A DNA stretch of 64,000 nucleotides from Bdellovibrionales bacterium (GTDB lineage: Bacteria > Pseudomonadota > Alphaproteobacteria > UBA9219), in contig JBAZRW010000001.1 in the NCBI GenBank assembly GCA_041662785.1, positions 372,001 to 436,000 on the forward strand, given 5' to 3'. Position 1 is the stretch's first letter. Every line of letters starts with the position of its first letter. A program made the position numbers and the translations under genes. Shown in pieces: positions 21,294-31,198 of this stretch. Below the pieces are notes generated by a model that saw only the letters and a program-made list of their open reading frames with translations, did no database searches and was not told the DNA's origin.

Positions 21294-21848
21294 ATGTCTT
21301 ATCGCCCTTTTTCTTTTTGTAGCCCCAGCTTGTTCAAAAAGGCCGCTTTTCTAGGGCTTTTCTTGGTTTTTCTTGTTGGATGCTCAGAGACAGGCCTTCA
21401 AACCGACGCCACCTATAAAGATAAAACACAGGAAGAGATGTACCGCTATGGCTCCTTGGCAAGCGATAAAGGCGGCATTGATATTTTGGGAAGCGCCGAC
21501 AAGAAAAAGGATCAAACGGGTCTAGGCGTCAACGGTTTTCTATGGAGGGCCACGCTGGACACCCTTTCTTTTATGCCGATTGCCTCGGCCGATCCGTTTG
21601 GTGGTGTGATCACCACGGACTGGTATGCCGCGCCAGACGCGCCCAACGAACGCGCCAAGATCAATGTTTTCATTCTTGATCGTGACCTGCGCGCCGATGG
21701 CGTGAAGGTGTCCGTTTTCCGCCAAACGAAGGGCGTTGATGGCCAGTGGGCCGATGCCGCCGTTGTGCCTTCGACCGCCAGCTCTCTTGAAGAAACCATT
21801 CTGACCCGCGCACGGCAAATGCGGCTGGCTCAAAAGGAAATGAAATAG
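21294..21848 (+). CDS. DUF3576 lipoprotein
   Basis: A 184-residue protein with a long N-terminal hydrophobic stretch ending in the lipobox LVGC (about residue 37). It keeps DUF3576 features: LGVNGFLWRATLDTLSFMPI, DPFGGVITTDWY, and the C-terminal LEETILTRARQMRLAQ. The family is common in alphaproteobacteria, probably in the envelope, and its function is unknown. It is divergent from the second porin; the Hsp70-family gene points toward it from the other side. Confidence 0.85.
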   Translation: MSYRPFSFCSPSLFKKAAFLGLFLVFLVGCSETGLQTDATYKDKTQEEMYRYGSLASDKGGIDILGSADKKKDQTGLGVNGFLWRATLDTLSFMPIASADPFGGVITTDWYAAPDAPNERAKINVFILDRDLRADGVKVSVFRQTKGVDGQWADAAVVPSTASSLEETILTRARQMRLAQKEMK

Positions 21849-21869
21849 GGAGAGAGGGAGGGGGCGGCT

Positions 21870-24398
21870 CTATCCCTGCATAATGGTCGCAAGATCGCCC
21901 GCCATGTCGCCTGTCCCCAAGGAGAGGCGCTCTTCAAGCATTTTTTCGACCACGGCCCGCAGGGCTTCGTCCTCACCTTTTTCAATCAACGACAGGCCTT
22001 CTTTGACCATGCCCGCAAAGGCTTCTTTGTCAGCATAAAGCCACGCCTCGCCCTTAAGCCGATTAAACCACGCCTTGACATAGGCCGGATTGCGCCACGC
22101 AATGGCGAAGAAAAGCCTCTTCATTTGCGAGAGCGCCGTTTGCGTCGCGCCATAGGGGCCTTCCTGCCGTTCATCAAGCTCTTGTTGCGCGCGCTGCGCG
22201 AGGGCGTCGAACGCCTTGTTCTCGGCCTCTTGCGCCCGCGCACGGCTTATGCGGTTATAGGCTGCAACAAGTTTGCCCAACCGCCGTTGAAACACGGGGC
22301 CTTGATACTTTATCTCAAGCCGCGCCGATTCCTGCCGGATAAACCGCGCCTCTTCGGAAATGCGACGGACGGTTTCGCCGTCCTCTTTGGACTCTTCTAA
22401 AATTTCGGCTTGCTCATCAAGGCGCGTCTTAAGGAGAGCGAGCTCTGGCCCCGTCACAGGGCCAACAGCGGCCGCTAAATCACCCCAATCCTCTAACGCA
22501 CGCGTCAAAAGAGCCTTGGTAAAGGCATAACCCTCTTCGCTATCATAGGAAATCTCGGCCGCCTGCGGCGCATAAAATTGTTTGGCCGGTAAAACCAGCT
22601 CGCTAGCAGGAAGCGACACCGAAGCGCGAAGCACGCCCCCACTGTTCATTTGCCAATCGAAAAGGATCGGATCGCCAAGACGGATCACCGTCCCCGAGGG
22701 AAGATCCGCCCCCTCAATACGCAAGGCCCCGACGCACAGGTTAAGCTCAACCCGTTCGGGATATTCGACCTGAAACACCTCAAAGCCAAGGACGCCAGCG
22801 CCCCTGGCCCTAAGCATCGCGCCGCTTTTAAGAGAAAGCTGTCCAGAAGCGGGCAGGGGGTCGCCCTTGTTCACAAGCATAAGGAAGTTGTTTTCCTCGG
22901 CCTCGGCTGATTGACGCACTTTCACAGCAATACTGTGCGCGGCGGGCACAGCGGCGGGGGAGGCCACAAGACGTGTAATTTTTAGCCGCTCGGCATGATC
23001 TTCGAACTGCGCGCCGCTTTCATCCATGACGTGCACGTCAAAAACATTTTCGCCCACCTTCTGCAAGGGCGCTTCGATGGTTAGCCCTGCCGAAAGGGGA
23101 ATCATGCCAGAATCCCAGCCTTCCGTCATCAAGCGGATCCGGCGAGCGCCTTTGTCTTGGGCAGAATGAACGGTGATAGCCGCTTTATCGTCCGGCGTGC
23201 GCGCCTCATAATCAAAGGAGAGGTCAGGAGCCTCTTCCATAACGGCATGCGCTTCCGTTTCTTTTGGTGTGCTGTTTTCCCATGAAAGGGCATCCTGTGC
23301 CGCCGGAAAGGAGCGGCTTTCGCAATAATAGGCCGCGCCCTCGGCAACCGCTGTCATGGGATCCGTTTTCAGATCCGCCACGATGCCCAGCGTCTCGGTG
23401 ACCTGCCGACGAATATAGGGAATGCGACTGGGCCCGCCAACAAAAACGATGCGATCAATTTGGTTGGCCTCAACCTCGTTTTCCGCAAGAAGCGTTACGA
23501 TTAAATCAAGGGTGTGCTGAACGGGCTTGTGGAGAATTTCTTCAAATTGCGCGCGCGTGATGGGCGCGTCCAAAAAGATTTCGCACTCGCTTTGATCCAG
23601 CAGGCGCACTTCGTCATCCGAGGCAAAAATGGACGCTTCCTCTAGCAACGACAGGTCGATTTTGGCGCGCTCTGCCGCAAGCTGGGCGATTTGAGCCAAG
23701 CGACGATAAGCCGGATCGCGCAAAAAATTATCGGGCAAATCAAAGTTGGCCAAAAGCCAAGGACGCACGATTTCATGCACGATCATGCGATCAAAGTCGC
23801 GACCGCCCAGCATGTTCACGCCCTGCTGCGCTAGGATTTTAACCTGTCCCTGTGTCGCCTCAACCAGCGCGACATCAAACGTGCCGCCGCCCAAATCATA
23901 GACCAAAAACTTGCCAGAACGCTTGGCCTCCACCATGGAGGCCATAGCCGCCGCGACCGGCTCTTGGATTAAATCCACCTGCTCTAGACCTGCCATTTTA
24001 GCGGCGCGAAGCGTGGCTTCGGACTGCATTTGATTGAACGAGGCGGGAACCGCGATGACAACGCCATCAAACGTGTCCTCTCCCAAATCTGTGCTGGCCT
24101 GCCCAATCAATTGGCGAATGATCTCGGCGGTGCATTCTTCAGGCGTCAGTGTTTGTCCCGCCACCGTGATGGGCGTTGCCGTTCCCATCAGGCGCTTATA
24201 GCCCGCCGCGACATTTTCGGGCGCGAGCATGGCTTGGTCATAGGCGCGGCGGCCATAAAGACGGTGGCCGCGCTTATCGATGTAAATAACGGAAGGGAGC
24301 GCGTCCCCACCATCGGCAGGACGAAAGATTTGCGCAGCTCCTTCGGACGCGCCCGCAATCACACTGTTGGAAGTGCCGAGATCAAGACCAAGATACAT
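21870..24398 (-). CDS. Hsp70-family protein with extended C-terminal region
   Basis: An 842-residue DnaK-like protein. The actin-fold ATPase is intact: phosphate-1 motif LGLDLGTSNSV at residues 3-13, DLGGGTFDVAL near 165, and the adenosine loop IVFVGGPSRIPYIRR near 317. After residue about 380 the sequence departs from DnaK. There is a beta-rich region, then a long helical tail (residues about 600-842) rich in Ala, Glu and Arg. There is no GrpE or DnaJ gene nearby. It is a specialised Hsp70 relative, not the main DnaK. Client and role are unknown. Confidence 0.85.
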   Translation of the reverse strand: MYLGLDLGTSNSVIAGASEGAAQIFRPADGGDALPSVIYIDKRGHRLYGRRAYDQAMLAPENVAAGYKRLMGTATPITVAGQTLTPEECTAEIIRQLIGQASTDLGEDTFDGVVIAVPASFNQMQSEATLRAAKMAGLEQVDLIQEPVAAAMASMVEAKRSGKFLVYDLGGGTFDVALVEATQGQVKILAQQGVNMLGGRDFDRMIVHEIVRPWLLANFDLPDNFLRDPAYRRLAQIAQLAAERAKIDLSLLEEASIFASDDEVRLLDQSECEIFLDAPITRAQFEEILHKPVQHTLDLIVTLLAENEVEANQIDRIVFVGGPSRIPYIRRQVTETLGIVADLKTDPMTAVAEGAAYYCESRSFPAAQDALSWENSTPKETEAHAVMEEAPDLSFDYEARTPDDKAAITVHSAQDKGARRIRLMTEGWDSGMIPLSAGLTIEAPLQKVGENVFDVHVMDESGAQFEDHAERLKITRLVASPAAVPAAHSIAVKVRQSAEAEENNFLMLVNKGDPLPASGQLSLKSGAMLRARGAGVLGFEVFQVEYPERVELNLCVGALRIEGADLPSGTVIRLGDPILFDWQMNSGGVLRASVSLPASELVLPAKQFYAPQAAEISYDSEEGYAFTKALLTRALEDWGDLAAAVGPVTGPELALLKTRLDEQAEILEESKEDGETVRRISEEARFIRQESARLEIKYQGPVFQRRLGKLVAAYNRISRARAQEAENKAFDALAQRAQQELDERQEGPYGATQTALSQMKRLFFAIAWRNPAYVKAWFNRLKGEAWLYADKEAFAGMVKEGLSLIEKGEDEALRAVVEKMLEERLSLGTGDMAGDLATIMQG

Positions 24399-24807
24399 GG
24401 GCTCACTATACCCCCAGATAAATTAAAAAAGCTTTGGCTTTTCGTTACGAAGAGGTAAAGCAAGCCGTTATGGTTAATGCAAGCCCATGAAAACAATAAA
24501 GGTTCTTTTTGCGCGGGCCGTGTCTACGCCGTCCTACGCATAAGCCTCTTCTTTTTTATGAAACCCCGATGATCCCGCCGTCATTCCGGCGTAAGCCGGA
24601 ATACCAGCCCTTGCGGAGAGTCCACTATTGTTTTCGTGAAAAGGGGGAAGCGTCGGACGTGGCGCTCAAACTGCAACGACGGGCGGGCGGAAACATGGGT
24701 GCTTATTGATTCTTATCATGAAAAAGATGAATTGCTTTCATAAAAATATGTTATTATGGACCGCGACAAAGACATATAGAACAAACAGCTATATTGGGGG
24801 AATTATC
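24399..24807. other. intergenic region between Hsp70-family gene and AT-rich orphan
   Basis: I see no supported gene. It holds one solo palindromic unit (24579-24605). Base composition drops sharply to A+T-rich from about 24700, where the orphan gene begins. Confidence 0.5.
24579..24605. repeat. solo palindromic repeat unit
   Basis: CGTCATTCCGGCGTAAGCCG plus GAATACC: a single unit of the dispersed palindrome family, with CCGGC/GCCGG arms replacing CCCGC/GCGGG. No facing partner is seen within 150 bases. Confidence 0.75.
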
Positions 24808-25365
24808 ATGACAAGAGGGATTACAATTCAAGTAAATACAATGACAAAAGAACAAATCGCATTGCTTTTCGTTAGCTTCCAGCTTGACCAGAATCCTTTG
24901 TTTAACACCCGGTTAATGAACGAAACGTCATCATATAAAGACATGGGAGCTGTGGTATACCATGATGCTAAAGATAGGAAAAACTTCTTTAAATTTGCAG
25001 GGGCAAAACTGGTTGCAGACACGAAACGGACAGCTATTGAAAAGCTAATGAAGGTTGGCCTCCTGCCAGATTTTTTTAGTAGGCTTTACACAAAAGCTAT
25101 AGTCTCCGAATTGGAAGTTTCTTCACGGTTTTTGTTAAGCCACAACCATTCTGCCCGAAGAGTGGCCGAACACATTTTTCCCGCTGATTGTGGTAAAAAC
25201 GATGCAGAAACACGGAAATCGGAAAAATTTATCATGCAGGTTATTGATCTTGCTCTGGCCGCTGTTAACGAAGTGCAAACCCCTTCCCTAAAGGCCCTTT
25301 TGCAATCACGCAGAACTGATGCGGAACAAAGACTTCTTAGGCTGGAGGCGAAAGCCTTGGGATAA
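24808..25365 (+). CDS. AT-rich hypothetical protein
   Basis: A 185-residue soluble, helix-rich protein I do not recognise. The frame is open from 24706, but the ATG at 24808 has an excellent ribosome site (GGGGGAATTATC) and is preferred. There is no signal peptide, membrane segment or catalytic motif. Codon use and A+T content are unlike the neighbours, which suggests recent acquisition. It stands alone between the Hsp70-family gene and repeat element B1. Confidence 0.65.
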   Translation: MTRGITIQVNTMTKEQIALLFVSFQLDQNPLFNTRLMNETSSYKDMGAVVYHDAKDRKNFFKFAGAKLVADTKRTAIEKLMKVGLLPDFFSRLYTKAIVSELEVSSRFLLSHNHSARRVAEHIFPADCGKNDAETRKSEKFIMQVIDLALAAVNEVQTPSLKALLQSRRTDAEQRLLRLEAKALG

Positions 25366-25790
25366 ATATACCGAAGACTCACCAGCAACTAAAAGCACGG
25401 CCTGATTCAGGAATATTCTACTGCCGTCACAAGTTTTGGAGAAAGTCGCGGATTGACTTCCCACTGCCCAGCTTCATCCTGTCCGGCACGCCAATTTCTG
25501 TTTGTATAGCGGATCCATTTAATTTCAGGACTTCTCTCGCCGTCATCGCGAGGGGCCCCAGCGAAGGCTGGGGGACCGTGGCGATCCATCTCCTTAATGA
25601 ACAACCAAATCAGGGGTGGAAACGACAGGAGATGGATCCCCCTACGCTGCTTCGCAGCTTCGGCGCGACAGGTTGCCACGCTCCCGTTGGTCGCTCGCAA
25701 TGACGCGGGATATTATGGAAATTATTCGGTTTGACTATAGCCTACGTCAGATAAAATGATTCAAAAATCAAAGGGGCCGTGGGGGTCGTG
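25366..25790. other. intergenic region holding repeat element B1
   Basis: This is non-coding. Most of it is the MITE-like element annotated at 25540-25734; the first 150 bases show nothing I can name. Confidence 0.6.
25540..25734. repeat. MITE-like inverted-repeat element B, copy 1
   Basis: The ends face each other: CGTCATCGCGAG (25541-25552) at the left and CTCGCAATGACG (25693-25704) at the right. Inner arms are GCGATCCATCTCC and GGAGATGGATC. The right end, read in reverse complement (CGAATAATTTCC...CGTCATTGCGAGCGACCAACGGGAGCG), matches copy 2 at 57842-57900 almost base for base, including about 30 bases outside the GTCAT boundary. No transposase is present. Confidence 0.8.
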
Positions 25791-26741
25791 TTAAAAAGTC
25801 TGCCGCGCCGCCTCAACGTCTTTTTGGATTTGCGCCTGAAGCGCGGCAAGGCCGTCAAACGTCATTTCGGGGCGCAAAAAGCGATGAAGCTCGACCTCCC
25901 ACACCTGCCCGTAAATATCCCCGTTAAAGTCAAACAAATGAACTTCGAGAAGGGCGGGCGCTTCCCCAAAGGTAGGCCGAACGCCAAAGTTAGCGACGCC
26001 ACAAAACGTCTCTCCCCCGCCCTCCTGCGAGCGCGCCTTAATGGCATAAACGCCCTGTAGGGGCTGAGCCAACGCGCCAAGCGCGATATTCGCCGTAGGA
26101 AAGCCCAGCGTCCGGCCTCGCCCCTCTCCCGCCAGAACAACCCCGCTAAGGGTAAAGGGCCTTCCCAAAAGCTTGGCGGCAGAGGCCACGTCGCCCTTAC
26201 GCACGGCGGCACGAATGCGCGAGGACGAAATAATCTCGCCGCCCTCGTCGCGCTTGGGTGGCGCGCTGGTCACGCCCACACCCAAAGGCTCCAGCTTTTG
26301 CCGAAGGGCGCGGCCATCGCCGCCACGCCCGCGCCCAAAGACAAAATCAAAACCGACAACAACATGCGCCGCCTGACACGCGCCGATAAGCACGTCCTGA
26401 ATAAACGCCTCCGGCGTCAGCGCCGCAAAGGCGGGCGTGAAGGGAAGGGTGGCGACGTCGTCCGCCCCCGCCTCTAAAAGCAAGTGGCGCTTGGCTTCCG
26501 GTGGGGTCAATAAAAAGGGGCGTTTGTCTTTTTGAAAAAAGGCATGGGGATGCGGATCAAACGTCAGCGCATGAACGGGCAGGGCAAGCCTTTTCCCTTC
26601 CTGAACCGCCGCCGCGATAACGGCCCTGTGTCCAAGGTGAACGCCATCGAAATTCCCAAGCGCCCACACCCCGCCCGTGACAACCGGCTGGTGGGTTATG
26701 GCATCAAGGATGCTTTTCTCTTTGGCTTTTCCGCCTGTCAT
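25791..26741 (-). CDS. ribF: bifunctional riboflavin kinase/FMN adenylyltransferase
   Basis: Makes FMN and then FAD. The N-terminal adenylyltransferase has GNFDGVHLGHRAVI near residue 28, and the C-terminal flavokinase has RGRTLGFPTANI and GVANFGVRPTF. Length (316) is normal. Its ATG overlaps the stop of holC as ATGA, so translation is probably coupled in the pepA-holC-ribF unit. Confidence 0.97.
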   Translation of the reverse strand: MTGGKAKEKSILDAITHQPVVTGGVWALGNFDGVHLGHRAVIAAAVQEGKRLALPVHALTFDPHPHAFFQKDKRPFLLTPPEAKRHLLLEAGADDVATLPFTPAFAALTPEAFIQDVLIGACQAAHVVVGFDFVFGRGRGGDGRALRQKLEPLGVGVTSAPPKRDEGGEIISSSRIRAAVRKGDVASAAKLLGRPFTLSGVVLAGEGRGRTLGFPTANIALGALAQPLQGVYAIKARSQEGGGETFCGVANFGVRPTFGEAPALLEVHLFDFNGDIYGQVWEVELHRFLRPEMTFDGLAALQAQIQKDVEAARQTF

Positions 26742-27199
26742 TCCGTGGATCCATTATCTTTTTTCTGCCAGCCGCGCTCGCCCTGCTGCCAATAGGTCAG
26801 CGCGTGGCCTTGCCCTTTATACGCCGCCCACCGCGCCCGTGCAGCGGCTACAGCGGCATCCTCTTGCCCGTCAAAAACATCGCAAACCAGATCAAAGCCG
26901 TCTGCCTTCGGCGCGGCCTCGGCCCCGATGACAAAAAGGACGCTCGCCTCGTTCGGGTTTTCGTCTAGCGTTGTCAGCCATAGGGGCTGCTCTTCGGCGC
27001 GGCCATCCTTGACCGAGCCATGGGGCAGAAAGCTATCGGCGCGATGCTGCCACAAATGCGCATCCATAGCCGCAACCTGCGCTTCGTCGGGCAGCTTCAC
27101 AACAGCCCGCCAGCCCCGCGCCAGCGTTTTTTCCAAAAGGTCGGGGAGCGCCTGCTGGGCCGACTGGCGCGTGAGATGATAAAAGCGAACGTCAGTCAT
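26738..27199 (-). CDS. holC: DNA polymerase III subunit chi
   Basis: The chi subunit links the clamp loader to single-strand binding protein. This is a 153-residue protein with the chi pattern VRFYHLTRQSAQQALPDLLE at the N-terminus, WRAVVKLPDEAQVAAMDAHLW and FLPHG in the middle. The frame is open to 27292, but the ATG at 27199 overlaps the pepA stop (ATGA) and gives the standard N-terminus. pepA-holC is a common pairing in proteobacteria. Confidence 0.93.
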   Translation of the reverse strand: MTDVRFYHLTRQSAQQALPDLLEKTLARGWRAVVKLPDEAQVAAMDAHLWQHRADSFLPHGSVKDGRAEEQPLWLTTLDENPNEASVLFVIGAEAAPKADGFDLVCDVFDGQEDAAVAAARARWAAYKGQGHALTYWQQGERGWQKKDNGSTE

Positions 27200-28713
27200 T
27201 TCTCGCACGTTTCGGTCACAAAGCGATCCAAAAGGCGCACGCCAAAGCCACTGGCTCCCTTGGGACAAAGGGACTCCCCCTCGCTCTGCCACGCCTTACC
27301 GGCGATATCCAGATGCGCCCACGGCGTTCCCTTGTTCACAAAGCGTCCCAGAAACTGCGCGGCGGTAACGCTTCCCGCCAAGGGCGATTCCGCAATGTTT
27401 TTTATATCGGCAATGGGTGATTTCAGGAGCTTATCAAAGCTGTCGTGCATCGGCATCCGCCAAAGCCATTCCCCCGTCGCCTCGCCCGCCGCCAAAAGCT
27501 GCGCCGCCATCGCGTCATCATTGGCGAACAGGCCCGCATAGCGCTCACCCAACGCGGTCTTGATCGCGCCCGTTAGCGTTGCCAAATCGATGATCGCGCG
27601 CGGCTTGTAGTGATCCTGCGCATACCAAAGCGCGTCGGCCAGAACAAGGCGGCCTTCTGCATCGGTGTTCAAAACTTCGATGGTTTGCCCCGACGCGCTT
27701 TTCACCACATCACCGGGGCGCATGGCTTTTCCCGAAGGCATATTTTCAACAAGCCCCACAACGCCAACCACGTTGGCTTTTGCCTTGCGCAGGGCCAAAG
27801 CCTTCATCGCGCCGATCACTGCTGCCGCGCCCGCCATGTCATACTTCATCGCGCCCATGCCCGCACCGGGCTTAAGCGAAATCCCGCCCGTATCAAACGT
27901 CACACCCTTGCCCACAAAGGCGAGGGGGCGTTTGTCTTTGGCGGCGGCGTCGCCCTTCCAGCTCATCGCGACAAGAAAGGGTGGCTTTTCGCTGCCCTGC
28001 GCAACGCCCAGCAAGGCCCCCATGCCCAGCTTTTCCATCTGGGCTTTATCCAGAATCTCGACCTCAACGCCCAGCTCTTTCAGCGCCACGGCAGCCTGCG
28101 CCATGGCGGCGGGATCTAGGGTGTTTGCAGGCTCAGAGACAAGGTCACGCGCCAAGGTCACGCCTGTCACAATCTTCATTTTTTCGGCCAATAGCTTTTT
28201 CGCCGCCACCTCGTTTTTCACAACCAGCGTCAGCGCTTTAAGCTTAGCCGTGCGGTCCTTCTTTTTTGTATGGTATTTATCGAAATGATAAGCGCGAAGC
28301 TGCGCCCCAAGCGCCATAGACGTGGCGACCTCTTCCTCACCCAAAAGAGCGCCCTTAAAAACATCGATCAGCAAAAGGCCCCCTGCCGCGCCTTCTCCTG
28401 TTTTTTCCTTGGCCAAGGCAGCATAGGCCTCACCGCCCGCGTTTTCATAAGCCAGCGCGTCGGCCTTGCTGGCCTCCCCCACGCCGACCAAAACCACAAG
28501 CGCAGGCCCGCCCTTAGGTGGCGCAAGAAGGGTCAGGGTTTGCCCTGCCTCTCCTTTAAAAGACGAAAAGGTTTTAAGGGCGCGTTTGACCGCGCCACCC
28601 ATTTTTTGATCCACAAGCAAGCCCTGAGCGCCCAATTTTCCGCCTTGTCCCACCAACACCGCCACCGCGCTGTTTTTCATCGAGGCCGTCTTAACGCATG
28701 TCATTTTAAGCAT
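27196..28713 (-). CDS. pepA: leucyl aminopeptidase
   Basis: A cytoplasmic M17 metallo-aminopeptidase with two metal ions in the active site. The catalytic C-terminal domain has GKGVTFDTGGISLKPG near residue 268 and the signature NTDAEGRLVLADAL near 345. Length (505) is normal. The ATG at 28713 follows an AGGAG site. It is first in the pepA-holC-ribF unit. Confidence 0.97.
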   Translation of the reverse strand: MLKMTCVKTASMKNSAVAVLVGQGGKLGAQGLLVDQKMGGAVKRALKTFSSFKGEAGQTLTLLAPPKGGPALVVLVGVGEASKADALAYENAGGEAYAALAKEKTGEGAAGGLLLIDVFKGALLGEEEVATSMALGAQLRAYHFDKYHTKKKDRTAKLKALTLVVKNEVAAKKLLAEKMKIVTGVTLARDLVSEPANTLDPAAMAQAAVALKELGVEVEILDKAQMEKLGMGALLGVAQGSEKPPFLVAMSWKGDAAAKDKRPLAFVGKGVTFDTGGISLKPGAGMGAMKYDMAGAAAVIGAMKALALRKAKANVVGVVGLVENMPSGKAMRPGDVVKSASGQTIEVLNTDAEGRLVLADALWYAQDHYKPRAIIDLATLTGAIKTALGERYAGLFANDDAMAAQLLAAGEATGEWLWRMPMHDSFDKLLKSPIADIKNIAESPLAGSVTAAQFLGRFVNKGTPWAHLDIAGKAWQSEGESLCPKGASGFGVRLLDRFVTETCEK

Positions 28714-29081
28714 GAAAGTCTCCTAGAAAAGGGAAGGGGGGTCACACGTTAACAAGAGTGGGAGACTTTTTTGTTTTAGGCAAGTCCCTTTTGCGTGATT
28801 TTCTTTGGAAAAAGGAATAAAAGAAAGGCTAATGCCAAACGGCCAATGAGGGGACTCGTGGCAAAGAGGAAGCACAAACGGGATCCCCGCTTTCGCGGGG
28901 ATGACGAGGAAGAGAAATGGTTAGGATTGGATAATAGGGTGCGCTTTCTTTTTCTTTCCTCCGGTCTTTTGTAACAAAACCCGCCGTCATCCCCGCGAAA
29001 GCGGGGATCCGGTTTCCTTTTTTTCTTATGAATCCTTTCATAGGGCGGTTCGTATAAACTAAATCAGAAAGCTAGCAAGCC
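28714..29081. other. intergenic region filled by a long repeat copy
   Basis: This is non-coding, between divergent pepA and the YmdB-like gene. About 190 of the 368 bases (28830-29020) belong to the dispersed repeat; the flanks must hold the two promoters. Confidence 0.6.
28830..29020. repeat. bipartite palindromic repeat with extended flank, copy 2
   Basis: The left palindrome CAAACGGGATCCCCGCTTTCG continues to GATGACG (28875-28906). The right palindrome is CGTCATCCCCGCGAAAGCGG plus GGATCC (28984-29010). Both the roughly 75-base spacer (with ATGGTTAG and GTGCGCTTTCT) and a left extension (AATGCCAAACGGCCAATGAG) align with copy 3 at 38716-38900. The mobile unit is therefore longer than the palindromes. 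Confidence 0.85.
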
Positions 29082-29894
29082 ATGCGTATTCTTTTTTTAG
29101 GCGATGTGATGGGTCGGTCGGGCCGCGATGGGGTTGCCGCGCATTGGGCTTCGCTCAAAACAAAGCTCAAGCCCGATGTGATCATCATCAATGCCGAGAA
29201 CGCGGCGGCGGGTCATGGGGTCACCCTTAAAATCGCGCAGGACTTTTTCGCCCTTGGCGCAACGTGCCTGACGACAGGCAATCACGCGTTCAACCAAAAA
29301 GAAGTTTTCCTTTCCCTGGCGCAAGAGCCTCGGCTTTTGCGCCCCCTCAATTATCCCGAAGGCACGGTGGGAAAGGGCGTTTATGTTCACGCGCTCCCCG
29401 ATGGGCGCAAAATCGCCATTGCCAATATCATGGGCCATTTGCATATGACGCCAACGCTAGACGATCCCTTTCTTGCGGCTGAAAAACTTGCCAGTCACTA
29501 TCGCCTTGGCCATCAGGTGCAGGCCCTTTTTGTGGATTTTCATGCCGAGGCGTCATCGGAAAAAATGGCGCTGGCGCATTTTCTGGATGGCCGCGCCTCA
29601 GCCGTTATTGGCACGCACACGCACATCCCCACGGCGGATGAGCAAATCCTGCCCCAAGGAACCGCCTATCAAACCGATGCGGGTATGTGCGGCGACTTTG
29701 ACAGTGTGATCGGGATGAAAAAAGAAGCGGCGCTGTGGCGCTTTATGCGCAAGACGCCGGGCGAGCGCTTGACCGCCGCCGAAGGCGAAGCGACCCTGTG
29801 CGGTTGCTTTATTGAAACCGACGACACGACAGGCCTTGCCACAAACATCACCGCAATCCAGCTAGGCGGTAAGCTTAAGGCGCGGGGTTTATAA
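29082..29894 (+). CDS. YmdB-like metallophosphoesterase
   Basis: A 270-residue calcineurin-like phosphoesterase of the TIGR00282/YmdB type, for which 2',3'-cyclic nucleotide phosphodiesterase activity is reported in Bacillus. Metal-binding motifs are visible: FLGDVMGRSGR (D at residue 7), NAENAAAGHG, TTGNHAF, VDFHAEASSEK and GTHTHIPTAD. In alphaproteobacteria the role is not settled. It converges on rho with a 5-base gap. Confidence 0.92.
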   Translation: MRILFLGDVMGRSGRDGVAAHWASLKTKLKPDVIIINAENAAAGHGVTLKIAQDFFALGATCLTTGNHAFNQKEVFLSLAQEPRLLRPLNYPEGTVGKGVYVHALPDGRKIAIANIMGHLHMTPTLDDPFLAAEKLASHYRLGHQVQALFVDFHAEASSEKMALAHFLDGRASAVIGTHTHIPTADEQILPQGTAYQTDAGMCGDFDSVIGMKKEAALWRFMRKTPGERLTAAEGEATLCGCFIETDDTTGLATNITAIQLGGKLKARGL

Positions 29895-29899
29895 AACCC

Positions 29900-31198
29900 T
29901 TATTCCGAAGAACCGCGCCGGGGCTTGGCGATATCGTTCGTGTTTTGGTTCATCGATTCAAAGAAGTCCGCGTTGGTCTTGCTGTACTTCAGCTTGTCCA
30001 AAAGGAACTCCATCGCGTCGGTCGTGCCCATGGGCATCAGCACGCGGCGAAGCACCCACATCTTGGACATCGTGGCCTTGTCGACCAGCAGCTCTTCCTT
30101 GCGCGTGCCCGACTTGGTGATGTCGATGGCGGGGAACGAGCGACGATCCGACAGCTTGCGATCCAGAATAATTTCCGAATTGCCCGTGCCCTTGAATTCT
30201 TCAAAAATGACTTCGTCCATGCGACTGCCCGTGTCTATAAGCGCCGTCGCGATAATGGTGAGCGAGCCACCGCCTTCAATGTTACGCGCCGCACCAAAGA
30301 AGCGTTTAGGGCGCTGCAAGGCATTAGCATCAACGCCGCCCGTCAGAACCTTACCGGATGAGGGCACAACGGTGTTGTACGCCCGCGCAAGGCGCGTGAT
30401 GCTGTCCAACAAAATCACGACATCGCGCTTGTGCTCGACAAGGCGTTTGGCCTTTTCGATGACCATTTCGGCCACCTGAACGTGGCGCGAGGCCGGTTCG
30501 TCAAAGGTCGAGCTGATGACTTCGCCCTGAACCGAGCGCGCCATATCCGTGACTTCTTCGGGGCGTTCGTCGATAAGCAAGACAATCAGATAAACATTTG
30601 GATTATTTTTAGTAATCGCGTGAGCAATGTTTTGCAGCATCACGGTTTTGCCCGTGCGGGGCGGGGCGACGATCAACGCACGCTGGCCCATACCAAGGGG
30701 CGAGATCAAATCGATCACGCGCGTTGTGTATTCTTTTTTCGCCGGATCCTGCATATCCAAAAGCAAGCGACGATCCGGATACAGCGGCGTCAAATTGTCA
30801 AAGCCAATGCGATGGCGCGTTTTTTCCGGCTCTTCGAAATTAATGTTGCCCACCTTAAGCAGGGCAAAATAACGCTCGCCCTCCTTTGGGGCGCGGATTT
30901 CGCCTTCCACCGTATCGCCTGTGCGCAGGCTAAACTTGCGAACCTGACTGGGCGAGACATAGATATCATCGGGGCCAGCCAGATAATTGGATTCCGGTGA
31001 GCGCAGAAAGCCGAAGCCATCGGGCAAGACTTCCAGAACGCCTTCGCCATAAATGGCGTTTCCTTTTTCCGCTTGCGCTTTCAAAATCGCAAACATCATT
31101 TCCTGTTTGCGCATCGCGGCAGCGTTTTCGATTTCATTTTCTTCCGCAAAGGCTAGAAGCTCAGCGGGGGTTTTAGCTTTGAGTTCACGTAAATTCAT
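29900..31198 (-). CDS. rho: transcription termination factor Rho
   Basis: A hexameric RNA helicase that ends transcription. The N-terminal RNA-binding cold-shock-like domain contains [21 protein letters not shown]; the ATPase has Walker [11 protein letters not shown] near residue 181 and Walker B VILLDSIT near 260, plus the conserved TGGVDANAL and [13 protein letters not shown]. Length (432) is typical. It is on the leftward-replicated side of the origin and faces away from it. Confidence 0.98.
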   Translation of the reverse strand: MNLRELKAKTPAELLAFAEENEIENAAAMRKQEMMFAILKAQAEKGNAIYGEGVLEVLPDGFGFLRSPESNYLAGPDDIYVSPSQVRKFSLRTGDTVEGEIRAPKEGERYFALLKVGNINFEEPEKTRHRIGFDNLTPLYPDRRLLLDMQDPAKKEYTTRVIDLISPLGMGQRALIVAPPRTGKTVMLQNIAHAITKNNPNVYLIVLLIDERPEEVTDMARSVQGEVISSTFDEPASRHVQVAEMVIEKAKRLVEHKRDVVILLDSITRLARAYNTVVPSSGKVLTGGVDANALQRPKRFFGAARNIEGGGSLTIIATALIDTGSRMDEVIFEEFKGTGNSEIILDRKLSDRRSFPAIDITKSGTRKEELLVDKATMSKMWVLRRVLMPMGTTDAMEFLLDKLKYSKTNADFFESMNQNTNDIAKPRRGSSE

